Under the pieces are notes generated by a model. It had not been told where the DNA came from. It was given only the letters and a program-made list of their open reading frames with translations, and ran no database searches. The position numbers and the translations under genes were made by a program. 64,000 bases of DNA from Paraburkholderia bonniea (GTDB lineage Bacteria; Pseudomonadota; Gammaproteobacteria; Burkholderiales; Burkholderiaceae). The stretch's first letter is position 1; the number at the start of each line of letters is the position of its first letter. Positions 34,236 to 42,574 of this stretch are shown piece after piece. The stretch is taken from the NCBI RefSeq assembly GCF_009455625.1, contig NZ_QPEQ01000002.1, positions 124,001-188,000 on the forward strand, in the 5' to 3' direction.

Positions 34236-34607
34236 TTCTTTGTCTCCATTCCGTGGATAGTCTGCGCCAGGTTTTAAAAGTGCTACAGGTATTTGCGGCG
34301 CGTCGTGCGCAGTGTTCGCGCGCCGCATGTATTCCACACAGTGCACCCCTCCATCCCGGTGCACCGTATGCCGGTTTCGCGTTCCCCTGAGATCTGTTTG
34401 AGCAACGCTTGACTTCGATTGAAGTGTATAACGATAATACAGTTATACAGAAATAAATTTATGTCTATTGCATAATGGTAAACACGCAAGCGCCCCCACA
34501 AGCAGCGTTTGCGTGATCCGCAACAGGTGTTTCAGGCGGGGGCCGCATGCGGCCCCCTTAATAAAGCGGAAGCTCTACGTGGGCTTGCGCACAGACAGGA
34601 GACGGAG
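34236..34607. other. 372-base divergent promoter region between porin and binding-protein genes
   Basis: No gene is supported. It holds the promoter and inverted repeat at 34409-34449, an AT-rich tract to about 34475, and the porin ribosome site near 34243. The part next to the binding-protein gene has no recognisable element besides its Shine-Dalgarno sequence. Confidence 0.6.
34409..34449 (+). promoter_or_regulatory. Sigma-70-like promoter overlapped by an inverted repeat
   Basis: TTGACT (34409-34414) and GATAAT (34433-34438) with 18-base spacing point to the binding-protein gene. TGTATAAC (34425-34432) and GTTATACA (34442-34449) are perfect 8-base inverted repeats flanking the -10 element, an arrangement suited to repression. 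GTTATA is shared with the AT-rich site at 20168. Confidence 0.55.
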
Positions 34608-36194
34608 ATGGGAACAACCTTGCGGAGCTGGACCCGGCTGGCGGTAGCAGCTGGAGCGCTGGCTGCAGCATTGATGCAGCAACAGGCCGGTGCGGCTGAA
34701 TTCAAATACGGCGTGAGCGCGGATGTGACGTCGCTTGATCCACAGTTCGCCAACTTGCCGGGTAACCGCAATGTCGCGCGCAATGTGTTCGAGCCGCTGA
34801 TCGACATGTCGCCGGATGGCCGTTTGCAGCCGGGGCTGGCCGAATCATGGAAGCCGCTGGATGACAAAACGTGGGAGCTCAAGCTGCGGCACAACGTCAA
34901 GTTTCAGAGCGGGCAAGCTTTTACGGCTGACGACGTGATTTATTCGCTCGCGCGCCCAGATACGCTGACCAATTCGCCAGCCACGTTCGGCGTGTTCACC
35001 AAAGACATCATCAAGGTGCAAGCGGTTGATCCGTACACCGTGCGCTTGACCACGGCGCGGCCGCTGGCGGTGCTGCCGAATTACCTGTCGATGATCTTCA
35101 TGCTGTCAAAGAAGGACACGCAAGGCTTGAAGAGTGAGGACTTCGAAACTGGTAAGGGTCTCGTCGGAACCGGGCCATACAAGTTCGCGCGCTTTCAGCG
35201 TGGCGACCGGGTGGAGCTGGTGCGCAACGACAGCTATTGGGGCAGCAAGCCTGCTTATGAAAAAGTCACGGTCCGCATCTTGCCGAACTCAGCGGCACGC
35301 GTAGCCGCGATGTTGTCGGGCGATGTCGATGCCGTGATCGACGTGCCGAGTGCTGATGTCGCGCGGATCAAGGCGGACAAAGACCTGAGCGTGTACACCA
35401 AGCCGAGCACGCTGATGGTGTTCTGGGTGATGAACCAGTTGAACGACAACGCGCCGTATGTGACTGATAACAACGGCAAACCATTGGGCAAGAATCCGTT
35501 CAAGGATGTGCGGGTACGTCAGGCGTTTTCGCTGGCGATTAATCGCCAGGTGCTGGTTGAGCGGGTGTTAAAGGGCCTTGGGGTAGCGACACAAAACAGC
35601 GTGCCGAGCACCGTTTTTGGCTACAACCCTGCGTTGCCGCCTGAGCCGTACAAGCCAGAGGAAGCGAAGAAATTGCTGGCCGCAGCCGGTTATCCCGAGT
35701 GCTTCTCCTTGACGCTGTTCGCGCCGAACGACCGTTACGTGAACGACTCGCAACTGGCGCAAGCGGTGGCGCAGATGCTGACCCGGGTTGGCTGCCGCAC
35801 CAAGGTTGAAACCCAGCCGATGGGCACTTTCATCTCGCGGGTGAACCAGTTGCAGATGGGCTTTTTCATGATCGGCTGGGGTGCGGATGCGGGTGACATG
35901 GGCGTTCAGCTTGAGTCGTTATTCTCGAACCCGACCAACAACCCGTTCCGCAAGATCAACATCCAGACCTACGATTCACCGAACTTCTGGAAGCCGTTGA
36001 ATGCGGGCCTGGCTACGGTCGATAACGCGAAACGTGAAGCGCTGTACCGTGAAACCTCGAAGGTGCTGCATGACGAAGTCGGGATTATTCCGACTCACCT
36101 GCAGGTTTCCACTTTTGCGGCGCGGGCCGGCATTCATGTCGTGCCACGGATTGATTCACAGATGTATGGCTTTGATGCTGCCCCGGCGAAGTAA
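34608..36194 (+). CDS. ABC transporter solute-binding protein, family 5 (dipeptide/oligopeptide type)
   Basis: 528 residues from ATG 34608, preceded by AGGAGACGGAG. The signal peptide is about MGTTLRSWTRLAVAAGALAA-x8-AGA with cleavage before AEFKYG. Family 5 features are DVTSLDPQFANLPGNRNVAR, GLAESWKPLDDKTWELKLRH and FKDVRVRQAFSLAINRQVL. It should bind solute in the periplasm for the transporter encoded at 27739-31691, which has no binding protein of its own. The two parts are separated by the orphan at 31927 and the porin. Two Cys (about 398 and 434) may form a disulphide. Confidence 0.92.
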   Translation: MGTTLRSWTRLAVAAGALAAALMQQQAGAAEFKYGVSADVTSLDPQFANLPGNRNVARNVFEPLIDMSPDGRLQPGLAESWKPLDDKTWELKLRHNVKFQSGQAFTADDVIYSLARPDTLTNSPATFGVFTKDIIKVQAVDPYTVRLTTARPLAVLPNYLSMIFMLSKKDTQGLKSEDFETGKGLVGTGPYKFARFQRGDRVELVRNDSYWGSKPAYEKVTVRILPNSAARVAAMLSGDVDAVIDVPSADVARIKADKDLSVYTKPSTLMVFWVMNQLNDNAPYVTDNNGKPLGKNPFKDVRVRQAFSLAINRQVLVERVLKGLGVATQNSVPSTVFGYNPALPPEPYKPEEAKKLLAAAGYPECFSLTLFAPNDRYVNDSQLAQAVAQMLTRVGCRTKVETQPMGTFISRVNQLQMGFFMIGWGADAGDMGVQLESLFSNPTNNPFRKINIQTYDSPNFWKPLNAGLATVDNAKREALYRETSKVLHDEVGIIPTHLQVSTFAARAGIHVVPRIDSQMYGFDAAPAK

Positions 36195-36217
36195 GCTGCG
36201 GCCAGTTTCAGGCAGGT

Positions 36218-36262
36218 AAAAAACGGCGGGCAGTTCAATGGTTTTGAACTGCCCGCCGTTTT
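36218..36262. terminator. Bidirectional terminator
   Basis: A perfect 17-bp stem (AACGGCGGGCAGTTCAA, 36222-36238, with its complement at 36244-36260) and a 5-base loop, with A-run on the left and T-run on the right. It serves both the binding-protein gene and the converging marR-type gene. Confidence 0.88.
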
Positions 36263-36295
36263 GCGTGCTGGGTGGTTGGCCGCTTATCTGAGCAC

Positions 36296-36784
36296 TTACC
36301 CCAGCGTCACTCTGGTGTGCTCGTTGAAGTGCGAAACAAATTTGTCGAGCAGGCCCAGAAACTGTTCACGTTCCGCTTCATCGAACGGCGCGAGCAGCGT
36401 GGTTACCGAATTTTTCGCATAACGCTCGCATTGGCGTAGCGCTTGCCGTCCGGTTTCGGTTAGCGAGATTTCAACTTTGCGTTGATCGGTCACGCTTTTC
36501 GTTTTATCCAACCAGCCACGCTCGGCCAGAATTTTAACTACCAGCGCTGTGGTCGAACGGTCCAGACCAATCAGACGGGCAATGCCAACCTGCTCTAGCG
36601 GCTCTTCATGCAACAGGATATAGAGCACACCGTACTGACTGGGGGTGATATCGAGCTCCGCGCAGGCCTCGATAAAAAGGTTGGTTGAAATTTGATGGGC
36701 GCGCCGAATCATAAAACCTGGGCGCGTATACAAACGGTCAAGCGGGCTCAAACGTGGCTCGCGTGCAGCAGGATTTTTGGCCAT
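36296..36784 (-). CDS. MarR-family regulator of the gentisate genes
   Basis: 162 residues. The winged helix is at about residues 45-115 (ITPSQYGVLYILLHEEPLEQ, then ARLIGLDRSTTALVVKIL, and the wing SVTDQRKVEISLTETG). MarR proteins commonly repress hydroxybenzoate genes and release DNA on binding the aromatic. It is the last gene in line with the gentisate operon, 111 bases after nagL, a gap that holds an 8-bp inverted repeat (36854-36876). Its likely targets are the palindromes between 39517 and 39653. Confidence 0.88.
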   Translation of the reverse strand: MAKNPAAREPRLSPLDRLYTRPGFMIRRAHQISTNLFIEACAELDITPSQYGVLYILLHEEPLEQVGIARLIGLDRSTTALVVKILAERGWLDKTKSVTDQRKVEISLTETGRQALRQCERYAKNSVTTLLAPFDEAEREQFLGLLDKFVSHFNEHTRVTLG

Positions 36785-36895
36785 GGCGAAAACGAAAGAG
36801 TGAGGGCGGCGCAGCGCCGTGAATCGGGTTTTGATGAGCGGGCGCCATTATCGCCTGGCGCGAGTGTTGCGCCAGGGCGGTGTACTACGTGCGTA

Positions 36896-37543
36896 TTACG
36901 GCTGGGCGTCGGGCTGTTGCGCTGGTTCGGCCTGGCTAAACGCGGGCAGTTGCAGACATTGCTCGTTGATGCGCATCAGAGTTGGATACGCGCTCAAATC
37001 AACCTCGAAACGCTGGGCGTTGAATATCTGCGGCACCAGCGCGATATCAGCCAGCGTTGGCGTATCGCCATAGCAATAACGGCCCGTGGTGCGTGCGGTG
37101 GCCAGACGGGTTTCGAGCGCGCCAAAGCCGGTATGAATCCAGTGGTGGTACCACGCTTGACGCGCCTCAGCCGACAAGCCCGCTGGTCCGCTCAGGTAGT
37201 TCAGCACCCGCAGGTTATTCAGCGGATGAATTTCGCAGGCGATATCCAGCGCTAGTGCTCTGACACAGGCCCGCCCGAGCGCGTCGCCTGGCAGCAGCGG
37301 CGGAGTGGGGTAACGCTCATCCAGATACTCGATGATCGCCAGTGACTGATGTAACGACACCTCGCCGTTTTGCCATACCGGTACGAGTGCTTCCGGGCTG
37401 AGCGCACGGTAAGCCGGACCGAACTGTTCACCGCCATCACGTGACAGATGCACGGGCAGGTAATCAAAAGCCAGCCCTTTCAGATTGAGGGCAATGCGCA
37501 CCCGGTACGAAGCCGAGCTGCGAAAGAAGTTATGGAGTTGCAC
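36896..37543 (-). CDS. nagL: Maleylpyruvate isomerase (zeta-class glutathione transferase)
   Basis: 215 residues. Thioredoxin-like N-terminal domain with the zeta-class signature SSASYRVRIALNLKG (residues 9-23), the glutathione contact HQSLAIIEYLDERYP, and a C-terminal helical domain with GRYCYGDTPTLADIALVPQI. The zeta class isomerises maleylacetoacetate or maleylpyruvate. Because gentisate dioxygenase and fumarylpyruvate hydrolase precede it in the same operon, maleylpyruvate is the likely substrate. It is 71 bases after nagK. Confidence 0.9.
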   Translation of the reverse strand: MQLHNFFRSSASYRVRIALNLKGLAFDYLPVHLSRDGGEQFGPAYRALSPEALVPVWQNGEVSLHQSLAIIEYLDERYPTPPLLPGDALGRACVRALALDIACEIHPLNNLRVLNYLSGPAGLSAEARQAWYHHWIHTGFGALETRLATARTTGRYCYGDTPTLADIALVPQIFNAQRFEVDLSAYPTLMRINEQCLQLPAFSQAEPAQQPDAQP

Positions 37544-37614
37544 AGGTTGTTCCCGGTGACCGGTGCCTCACGCATAGCGCACCGGTGGTTGCTTCAAGCG
37601 TTTGCCTCAAGCGT

Positions 37615-38313
37615 TTAAACCACGTCCACTAGCAGTTCACCAAGGCCGTCGATGCCGCCGCGTATCGTGTCGCCTTTCACCACTGCGCCTACGCCTTCCG
37701 GCGTGCCGGTATAGATCAGGTCACCCGGCACCAGCTCGAAATAGCGCGACAGGTACGCAATGGTTTCAGCTACCGACCAGATCAGTTGCGATACGTCTGC
37801 ACGTTGCTTCGTTATGCCATTCACTTCCAGCCAGATCGCGCCCTGCTTGAGGTGCCCAGTTTGCTCTGCCCGATGCAGGGGGCCAATTGGCGCGGAATGA
37901 TCGAAGGCTTTGCCGATATCCCACGGCCGGCCCATCTTGCGCATTTCCATTTGCAGGTCGCGCCGTGTCATGTCGAGCCCAAGTGCATAGCCAAAGACGT
38001 GCTCCAGCGCCTCTGTTTCCGCGATGTCGCGCCCGCCTTTGCCAATCGCGGCCACCAGCTCCATTTCGTAATGGCAGTTTTCGGTTTGCGTGGGGTAGGG
38101 GAACTGGCCGGTGGTGCCCGGCGCGACATACACGATCGCGTCAGTTGGCTTGCAAAAGAAAAACGGCGGTTCGCGTTCTGGATCGAAACCCATTTCACGC
38201 GCATGGGCGGCGTAGTTCCGGCCTACGCAGTAAATCCGGCGCACGGGAAACGCATCGTCTGAACCCGCGACGGGGACCGTGACCACAGGGGCTGCCTGAA
38301 AAACCAGAGTCAT
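37615..38313 (-). CDS. nagK: Fumarylpyruvate hydrolase (FAH family)
   Basis: 232 residues, the short single-domain FAH form. It cleaves fumarylpyruvate to fumarate and pyruvate, the last step of gentisate degradation. Features are IYCVGRNYAAHAREMG (residues 28-43), the metal-binding Glu residues in NCHYEMELVAAIGKGG, and the later DLIYTGTPEGVGAV region. The partner genes nagI and nagL flank it in the order I-K-L on one transcript. Confidence 0.92.
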   Translation of the reverse strand: MTLVFQAAPVVTVPVAGSDDAFPVRRIYCVGRNYAAHAREMGFDPEREPPFFFCKPTDAIVYVAPGTTGQFPYPTQTENCHYEMELVAAIGKGGRDIAETEALEHVFGYALGLDMTRRDLQMEMRKMGRPWDIGKAFDHSAPIGPLHRAEQTGHLKQGAIWLEVNGITKQRADVSQLIWSVAETIAYLSRYFELVPGDLIYTGTPEGVGAVVKGDTIRGGIDGLGELLVDVV

Positions 38314-38396
38314 TGAAAGTGCTCCATTAAATGTGTGAGTAGCAAAAGTAGCTAACTTGGCGCAGATAGTGCAGATGATGCAGGTGGTGCGCTACG

Positions 38397-39449
38397 TTAA
38401 GCGTCGAGTTTTTCTTCGCGCAGGATATTCAGCGCGCTTTGCACCGGGCGATCCGAAAAGCTGAATAGCACGGCATCTTCATCGGCATGCAGCGTGAAGC
38501 TTTTCCATGACGGCACGACGAAGTGATCTTTCGGGCCAAACACAAAACGTTGACCGTCAACCACGACGCAACCGCGTCCTTCGACCACTGAAAACACACT
38601 GCCGTCAGTGCTGCGATACGGCTTGCCCGTGAAGCCCGCTGGCAGAAACTGCATGAACGTGGCGAGCGTAGGCATTGGCCAGCCGCCGGTAACGGGATTG
38701 ACATAGCGCAGCTTCACGCCGTGCCATGCGTCTGTTTCGCCGTCGCGGTATAGCCGGTCAAGAACCTCGCGGGTGCGCGCATACGGGTAGTTGAAGATCG
38801 GCGAGGTGGGTGAGCCAGGGGTGTAATCCACCGGCAGCAGGTTGTGGCCATAACGGGCCAGCGCATTGCCTTCGGGACGAGAGACTTGCTGTGAGCGCGC
38901 CGCGCTTTTTTCTTCGAAGCCCGCGTCGAAGAAACGGATCATCGGGATATCGAGGCCATCAAGCCACACCACCGGCTCACTGTGGCCATCCAGCCCGTCA
39001 TTGCCGTGATCGTGCCAGGTCCAGCCTGGCGTGATGACGAAATCGCCGGGGAACATCGTGGTGCGTTCGCCATCCACTGCGGTATACGCCCCACGGCCAT
39101 GCACGATAAAGCGCAGCGCGGATTGCACATGACGATGCGCGGGCGCGACCTCGCCAGGCAAGATCAATTGCAGCCCCGCGTAGAGCGATTGCGTGATGCT
39201 GGATTGCCCAGGCAGGGCCGGGTTTTCCAGCACGAGCACACGCCGCACCGCTTCTTCGGCGGTAATTAGCGTGCCTGCCTGCTCGATATACGGCAGCACG
39301 TCCTGCCAGCGCCACAGCGCCGGAACGCACGGACCATTCGGCGTGTGAGGCACCAGGGTGCTGAGCGACTCCCAGAGCGGCGTCATGCTGAGCGCGCGAA
39401 TCTGCTCATAGAACGCTTGCCGGGCAGAGCCGGTGGGGCGGGTGGTCAT
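38397..39449 (-). CDS. nagI: Gentisate 1,2-dioxygenase
   Basis: 350 residues, a bicupin of the usual length. It opens the gentisate ring between C1 and C2, giving maleylpyruvate. The iron-binding motif of the first cupin is PAHRHVQSALRFIVHG, followed by PGDFVITPGWTWHDHGNDG; the second, degenerate cupin lies around FGPKDHFVVPSWKSF. It is the first gene of the leftward operon and starts about 70 bases from the nearer palindromic operator. Preceded by AGGAG. Confidence 0.93.
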   Translation of the reverse strand: MTTRPTGSARQAFYEQIRALSMTPLWESLSTLVPHTPNGPCVPALWRWQDVLPYIEQAGTLITAEEAVRRVLVLENPALPGQSSITQSLYAGLQLILPGEVAPAHRHVQSALRFIVHGRGAYTAVDGERTTMFPGDFVITPGWTWHDHGNDGLDGHSEPVVWLDGLDIPMIRFFDAGFEEKSAARSQQVSRPEGNALARYGHNLLPVDYTPGSPTSPIFNYPYARTREVLDRLYRDGETDAWHGVKLRYVNPVTGGWPMPTLATFMQFLPAGFTGKPYRSTDGSVFSVVEGRGCVVVDGQRFVFGPKDHFVVPSWKSFTLHADEDAVLFSFSDRPVQSALNILREEKLDA

Positions 39450-39516
39450 GCTGTCTCCTTCATGGTGGGTTTGGTTCTGTGCCGCGCAGTGGCAGTCGCT
39501 ACACCATTCTTTCTGT

Positions 39517-39653
39517 AAATACGCAGACGTCTGCCGAAAATAGTGAATCTCGCCCTGGCTGTCAAATGAATTTTTTGCGCTGCATGCCGCGCTTGACGAA
39601 CGGATTTGTGCTCACTATATTTCGCTGCATATTCAACAGACGTCTGCGTATTT
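39517..39653. promoter_or_regulatory. Paired palindromic operators between the gentisate operon and the flavin monooxygenase gene
   Basis: AAATACGCAGACGTCTG (39517-39533) recurs in inverted form at 39637-39653. Each copy centres on the 10-base palindrome CAGACGTCTG. Centres are 113 bp apart, one near each divergent gene. Likely sites of the MarR-family protein encoded at 36296. Confidence 0.75.
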
Positions 39654-39727
39654 TTTGAGGCGGCGTCGCAAGAGCCTGAATTCAGGCAATACCGGCGCGG
39701 CGCACGTGCCCTACAAGGAGGAGACAG

Positions 39728-40999
39728 ATGCAACACAGCAACGAAGTCATCATCGTTGGCGCAGGGATTGGCGGCTTGACGCTAGCGCTGACGCTGCATA
39801 AAGCGGGTATCGCGTGCCGGATATTCGAAGCGGCACCGGAGATCAAGCCATTAGGCGTGGGCATCAACCTGTTGCCGCATGCCACCAGTGTGCTGGCAGA
39901 GCTGGGCTTGATCGACGCGTTGGCTGCGGTTGCGGTGACAACGCAAGAGTCAGCATTCTTCAATCGTCACGGCCAACTGATTTATCGGGAGCCCGCAGGG
40001 CGTTTTGCCGGATACGAGCAACCGCAATTTTCGATTCACCGGGGCGATCTGCAAACGGTGCTGCTGAATGCGGTGCTTGAGCGCCTGGGAGCCGACCGGG
40101 TGCTGACTGATCGCCGCTGCCTGGGTGCGACAGCGAACGGCCAGGGCGTGAGCGTTGAATTTGCCGATCGCACCGGAGTGAGCTATCGCGTGGATGGTGC
40201 AGCGCTGGTCGCTTGCGATGGTGTGCATTCGGTGATCCGCAAGCAGTTCTATCCCGACGAAGGTGCGCCACGTTATTCCGGCGTCAACATGTGGCGCGGC
40301 ACGATCAAGGCACCGCCGTTTCTGACTGGTGCCAGCATGGTGCGCGCCGGGTGGCTGACGCACGGCAAGATGGTGATCTATCCGATCCGGAACAACGTCG
40401 ATGACGCAGGCAATCAGCTAGTGAACTGGGTGGCGGAAATAGAAGCGCCGCAACCTGCTAAGCGCGACTGGAATGGCGCTGGACGTCTGGCCGATTTTTT
40501 CCCGGCGTTCGCGGATTGGCATTTCGACTGGCTCGATGTCGCAGCGATGATCGAATCGAGTGAAGCCATTTATGAATATCCGATGGTCGATCAAGACCCG
40601 TTGCCGCGCTGGACTTTCGGCCGCATCACGCTGCTAGGCGATGCGGCGCACCCCATGGTGCCGCGTGGCTCGAACGGCGCGGGGCAGGCGATTCTGGATG
40701 CGCAGTATCTGGCGCAACGCTGCGCCGAACTGGGTGTGAGTGAGGCTGCGCTGATGGCATACGACCACGCGCGGGTGAAAGCAACCGGTGACGTGGTGCT
40801 GATGAATCGCAAGGCCCCCCCGGACCGGATCTTGCAAGTGATCTATGAACGCACCCAGGGCGAGCGTTTCGAGCGCATCGAAGATGTGGCGAGTGCCGCT
40901 GAGTTAAGCGAGATTGCGAACCAGTACAAACGGGTGGCGGGATTTCATCTGGATGATTTGAAGAACCGTGGCACGGCTGAGAGCGGCGCGGCTGTTTAA
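39728..40999 (+). CDS. Flavin-dependent aromatic monooxygenase, PhzS-like, probably feeding gentisate
   Basis: 423 residues. N-terminal FAD motif IIVGAGIGGLTLALTLHKAG and second FAD motif RITLLGDAAHPMVPRGSNGA. The stretches IKPLGVGINLLPHA, FSIHRGDLQTVLL and YPMVDQDPLP match PhzS-type flavin hydroxylases closely, more so than classical NagX/MhbM 3-hydroxybenzoate 6-hydroxylases as far as I can judge by eye. By context it should produce gentisate, for example from 3-hydroxybenzoate or salicylate. AAGGAGGAG precedes the ATG. It shares the divergent operator pair with the gentisate operon. Confidence 0.85.
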   Translation: MQHSNEVIIVGAGIGGLTLALTLHKAGIACRIFEAAPEIKPLGVGINLLPHATSVLAELGLIDALAAVAVTTQESAFFNRHGQLIYREPAGRFAGYEQPQFSIHRGDLQTVLLNAVLERLGADRVLTDRRCLGATANGQGVSVEFADRTGVSYRVDGAALVACDGVHSVIRKQFYPDEGAPRYSGVNMWRGTIKAPPFLTGASMVRAGWLTHGKMVIYPIRNNVDDAGNQLVNWVAEIEAPQPAKRDWNGAGRLADFFPAFADWHFDWLDVAAMIESSEAIYEYPMVDQDPLPRWTFGRITLLGDAAHPMVPRGSNGAGQAILDAQYLAQRCAELGVSEAALMAYDHARVKATGDVVLMNRKAPPDRILQVIYERTQGERFERIEDVASAAELSEIANQYKRVAGFHLDDLKNRGTAESGAAV

Positions 41000-41083
41000 G
41001 TGCTGTTTTAAGCGCTGGCTTGCTGCATGGGGAGGGTGTTACGGCACGCTTCCCGATGCGGATGCGTTGGCCGGACCTGCGTT

Positions 41084-42217
41084 TTATCCGGGAGGTAAGG
41101 AAGGGGAGGCAGACGAAGGTGAAAGACGCAAGTCGGGGTCAAACGCCCCCTGATTGATTACGCAGCCACGCGCTGCGATGGAACGCAATGTAGCCATCAT
41201 CGAGAGACTCATCCAGGTATGCAGTGCGGGCGGCCTGGCGGGATCTGACGCAGATGAAAATTCGAAATCGAGCTGTTTCAGATTTTTATTTTTCTGCAGC
41301 GCCTTGAGATGAGCCATTTCTACATTGGAAGCACTCAGCGTGATGCGCTCAGCTGCTGGAAAGCAGAGAAGGAGATAGGCACGGCTATCACAGGTGTTTC
41401 TGATTTCAAGCTCTTTGACGCTTGAGCATAAATGCTCGGGGGCTGGCGCAGTCTGGGCGGTTTTGTGCATCACGCATTGCGTCAGAGAGATTTTTTTTAA
41501 GGATTTAAATTTGGTATTCGAAATGTATTGATCCCAAGTGTCAGGGGAAAAAATACTTGCCTCAAAAGATAGCGCCAAAAGCTTTTCATGGCAGAGGTTA
41601 GAGGTTAAAAATTCAGCCACTGGAATCGTTTCATCCTGTTTAACCATATCAAATAGGGTTTTTAGCGTGACTTTCAGCTTTAATTTGATTCCATCGACTG
41701 TGGTACTCGCCTGATTTTTGAAAAAAGTGAGCAGCGTAGTGATTTCATGAGGTTTAAGTAAAGTCAGATCGACTGCGATTTTTTTCAATGTCTGTTGCGG
41801 TACCGGGCTAGAAAAAAGCGCAGCAACATGTTGTGCATAAATTTCGGGTTCGAGGTTAAGTTCAGATAAATAGCGGAGATGACGGGCGCAATCCTGATAG
41901 TCAGGTTTAAAGCGGATATTGCGGATAATTTCGGCCTGCGTGAGTGGCAGGCTTTTTGGTTTGATGGAGTCTATGATTTCGGCCGGGAGCTGATTCCATA
42001 GTTCAGCGACCATCTCTGTAGAGGGATCGCTGCGGCGTGTCATGCTGCTGTCTACCTGGACCGGGCCTTTCAGGCGCAGTGGACGCTGCCGGAATAACAG
42101 CCAGGTAATCGTCTTGATGGCTCTTGATTGCAGGTTCTTCAGGCCGCTGGCTGAAGCAGATAAATGTCGCACAGAGTGCTGTGAGGTGCTTTGGGGAGGG
42201 ATCGGGCTGGCTGGCAT
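41084..42217 (-). CDS. Orphan protein with F-box-like and leucine-rich-repeat-like segments; candidate effector
   Basis: 377 residues from ATG 42217 (GGAG 8 bases upstream; the in-frame ATG at 42244 has no such site). I recognise no close family. Residues 1-30 are Ser/Pro/Gln-rich without a signal peptide. Residues 73-90 (LWNQLPAEIIDSIKPKSL) resemble the start of an F-box. From about 212, irregular leucine-rich units recur every 22-30 residues (LLALSFEAS, SLKKISLTQC, VKELEIRNTC, AERITLSASN, NLKQLDFEFS). F-box plus LRR is the plan of the Ralstonia GALA type III effectors. The gene is AT-richer than its neighbours. No PIP/hrpII-like box was seen. The function is inference only. Confidence 0.65.
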   Translation of the reverse strand: MPASPIPPQSTSQHSVRHLSASASGLKNLQSRAIKTITWLLFRQRPLRLKGPVQVDSSMTRRSDPSTEMVAELWNQLPAEIIDSIKPKSLPLTQAEIIRNIRFKPDYQDCARHLRYLSELNLEPEIYAQHVAALFSSPVPQQTLKKIAVDLTLLKPHEITTLLTFFKNQASTTVDGIKLKLKVTLKTLFDMVKQDETIPVAEFLTSNLCHEKLLALSFEASIFSPDTWDQYISNTKFKSLKKISLTQCVMHKTAQTAPAPEHLCSSVKELEIRNTCDSRAYLLLCFPAAERITLSASNVEMAHLKALQKNKNLKQLDFEFSSASDPARPPALHTWMSLSMMATLRSIAARGCVINQGAFDPDLRLSPSSASPSLPPG

Positions 42218-42574
42218 TGATTGACTCCGATAAGTGCCGGTCAAGTATGCGTCATGTTGTGCCGGGGGTCAGGGCTGCCAGTCTAGCAGCATGACTGATG
42301 CAATACGCGAGCGTACGTTAGCAGCTATTGGGCAGAATATGCCAGCAGCGGAAATAATTGCGGAATGAAGCGTTGCCAGTAGATTAAAAAGCGCAATTAA
42401 ATGGTCATGGTTTGAGCGGCACTGAGTCAAAAATTGGCTAATAAATTGAATGAAAAATAGCGACACCGGATAGGGGTAATGCAATGCCCCACACCCGTTG
42501 CCGCTATCTGCTGGCTTGCCAGTTCGTCAGTTGCGCATGGCGGCGCTCAATCGTAGCCATGTGCAACTGATTCA
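42218..42574. other. 357-base gene-less stretch between the orphan and the OprD-like porin
   Basis: No gene is supported. It contains the ribosome site of the orphan gene near 42225, AT-rich sequence around 42340-42450 that may hold its promoter, and the long hairpin at 42528-42569 just after the porin stop. Confidence 0.55.
42528..42569 (-). terminator. Long hairpin after the OprD-like porin gene
   Basis: A 14-bp stem (CAGTTGCGCATGGC with its complement, one mismatch/wobble) and 14-base loop begin 6 bases past the stop. There is no T-tract on the minus strand, so termination is likely but not certain. Confidence 0.5.

Noticed and set aside
41084-42330. PIP/hrpII-type box (TTCG-N16-TTCG) before the two orphan genes, which would mark type III effectors
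   Set aside because: I looked in the upstream sequences of both orphans and saw no such pair, so no promoter claim is made.
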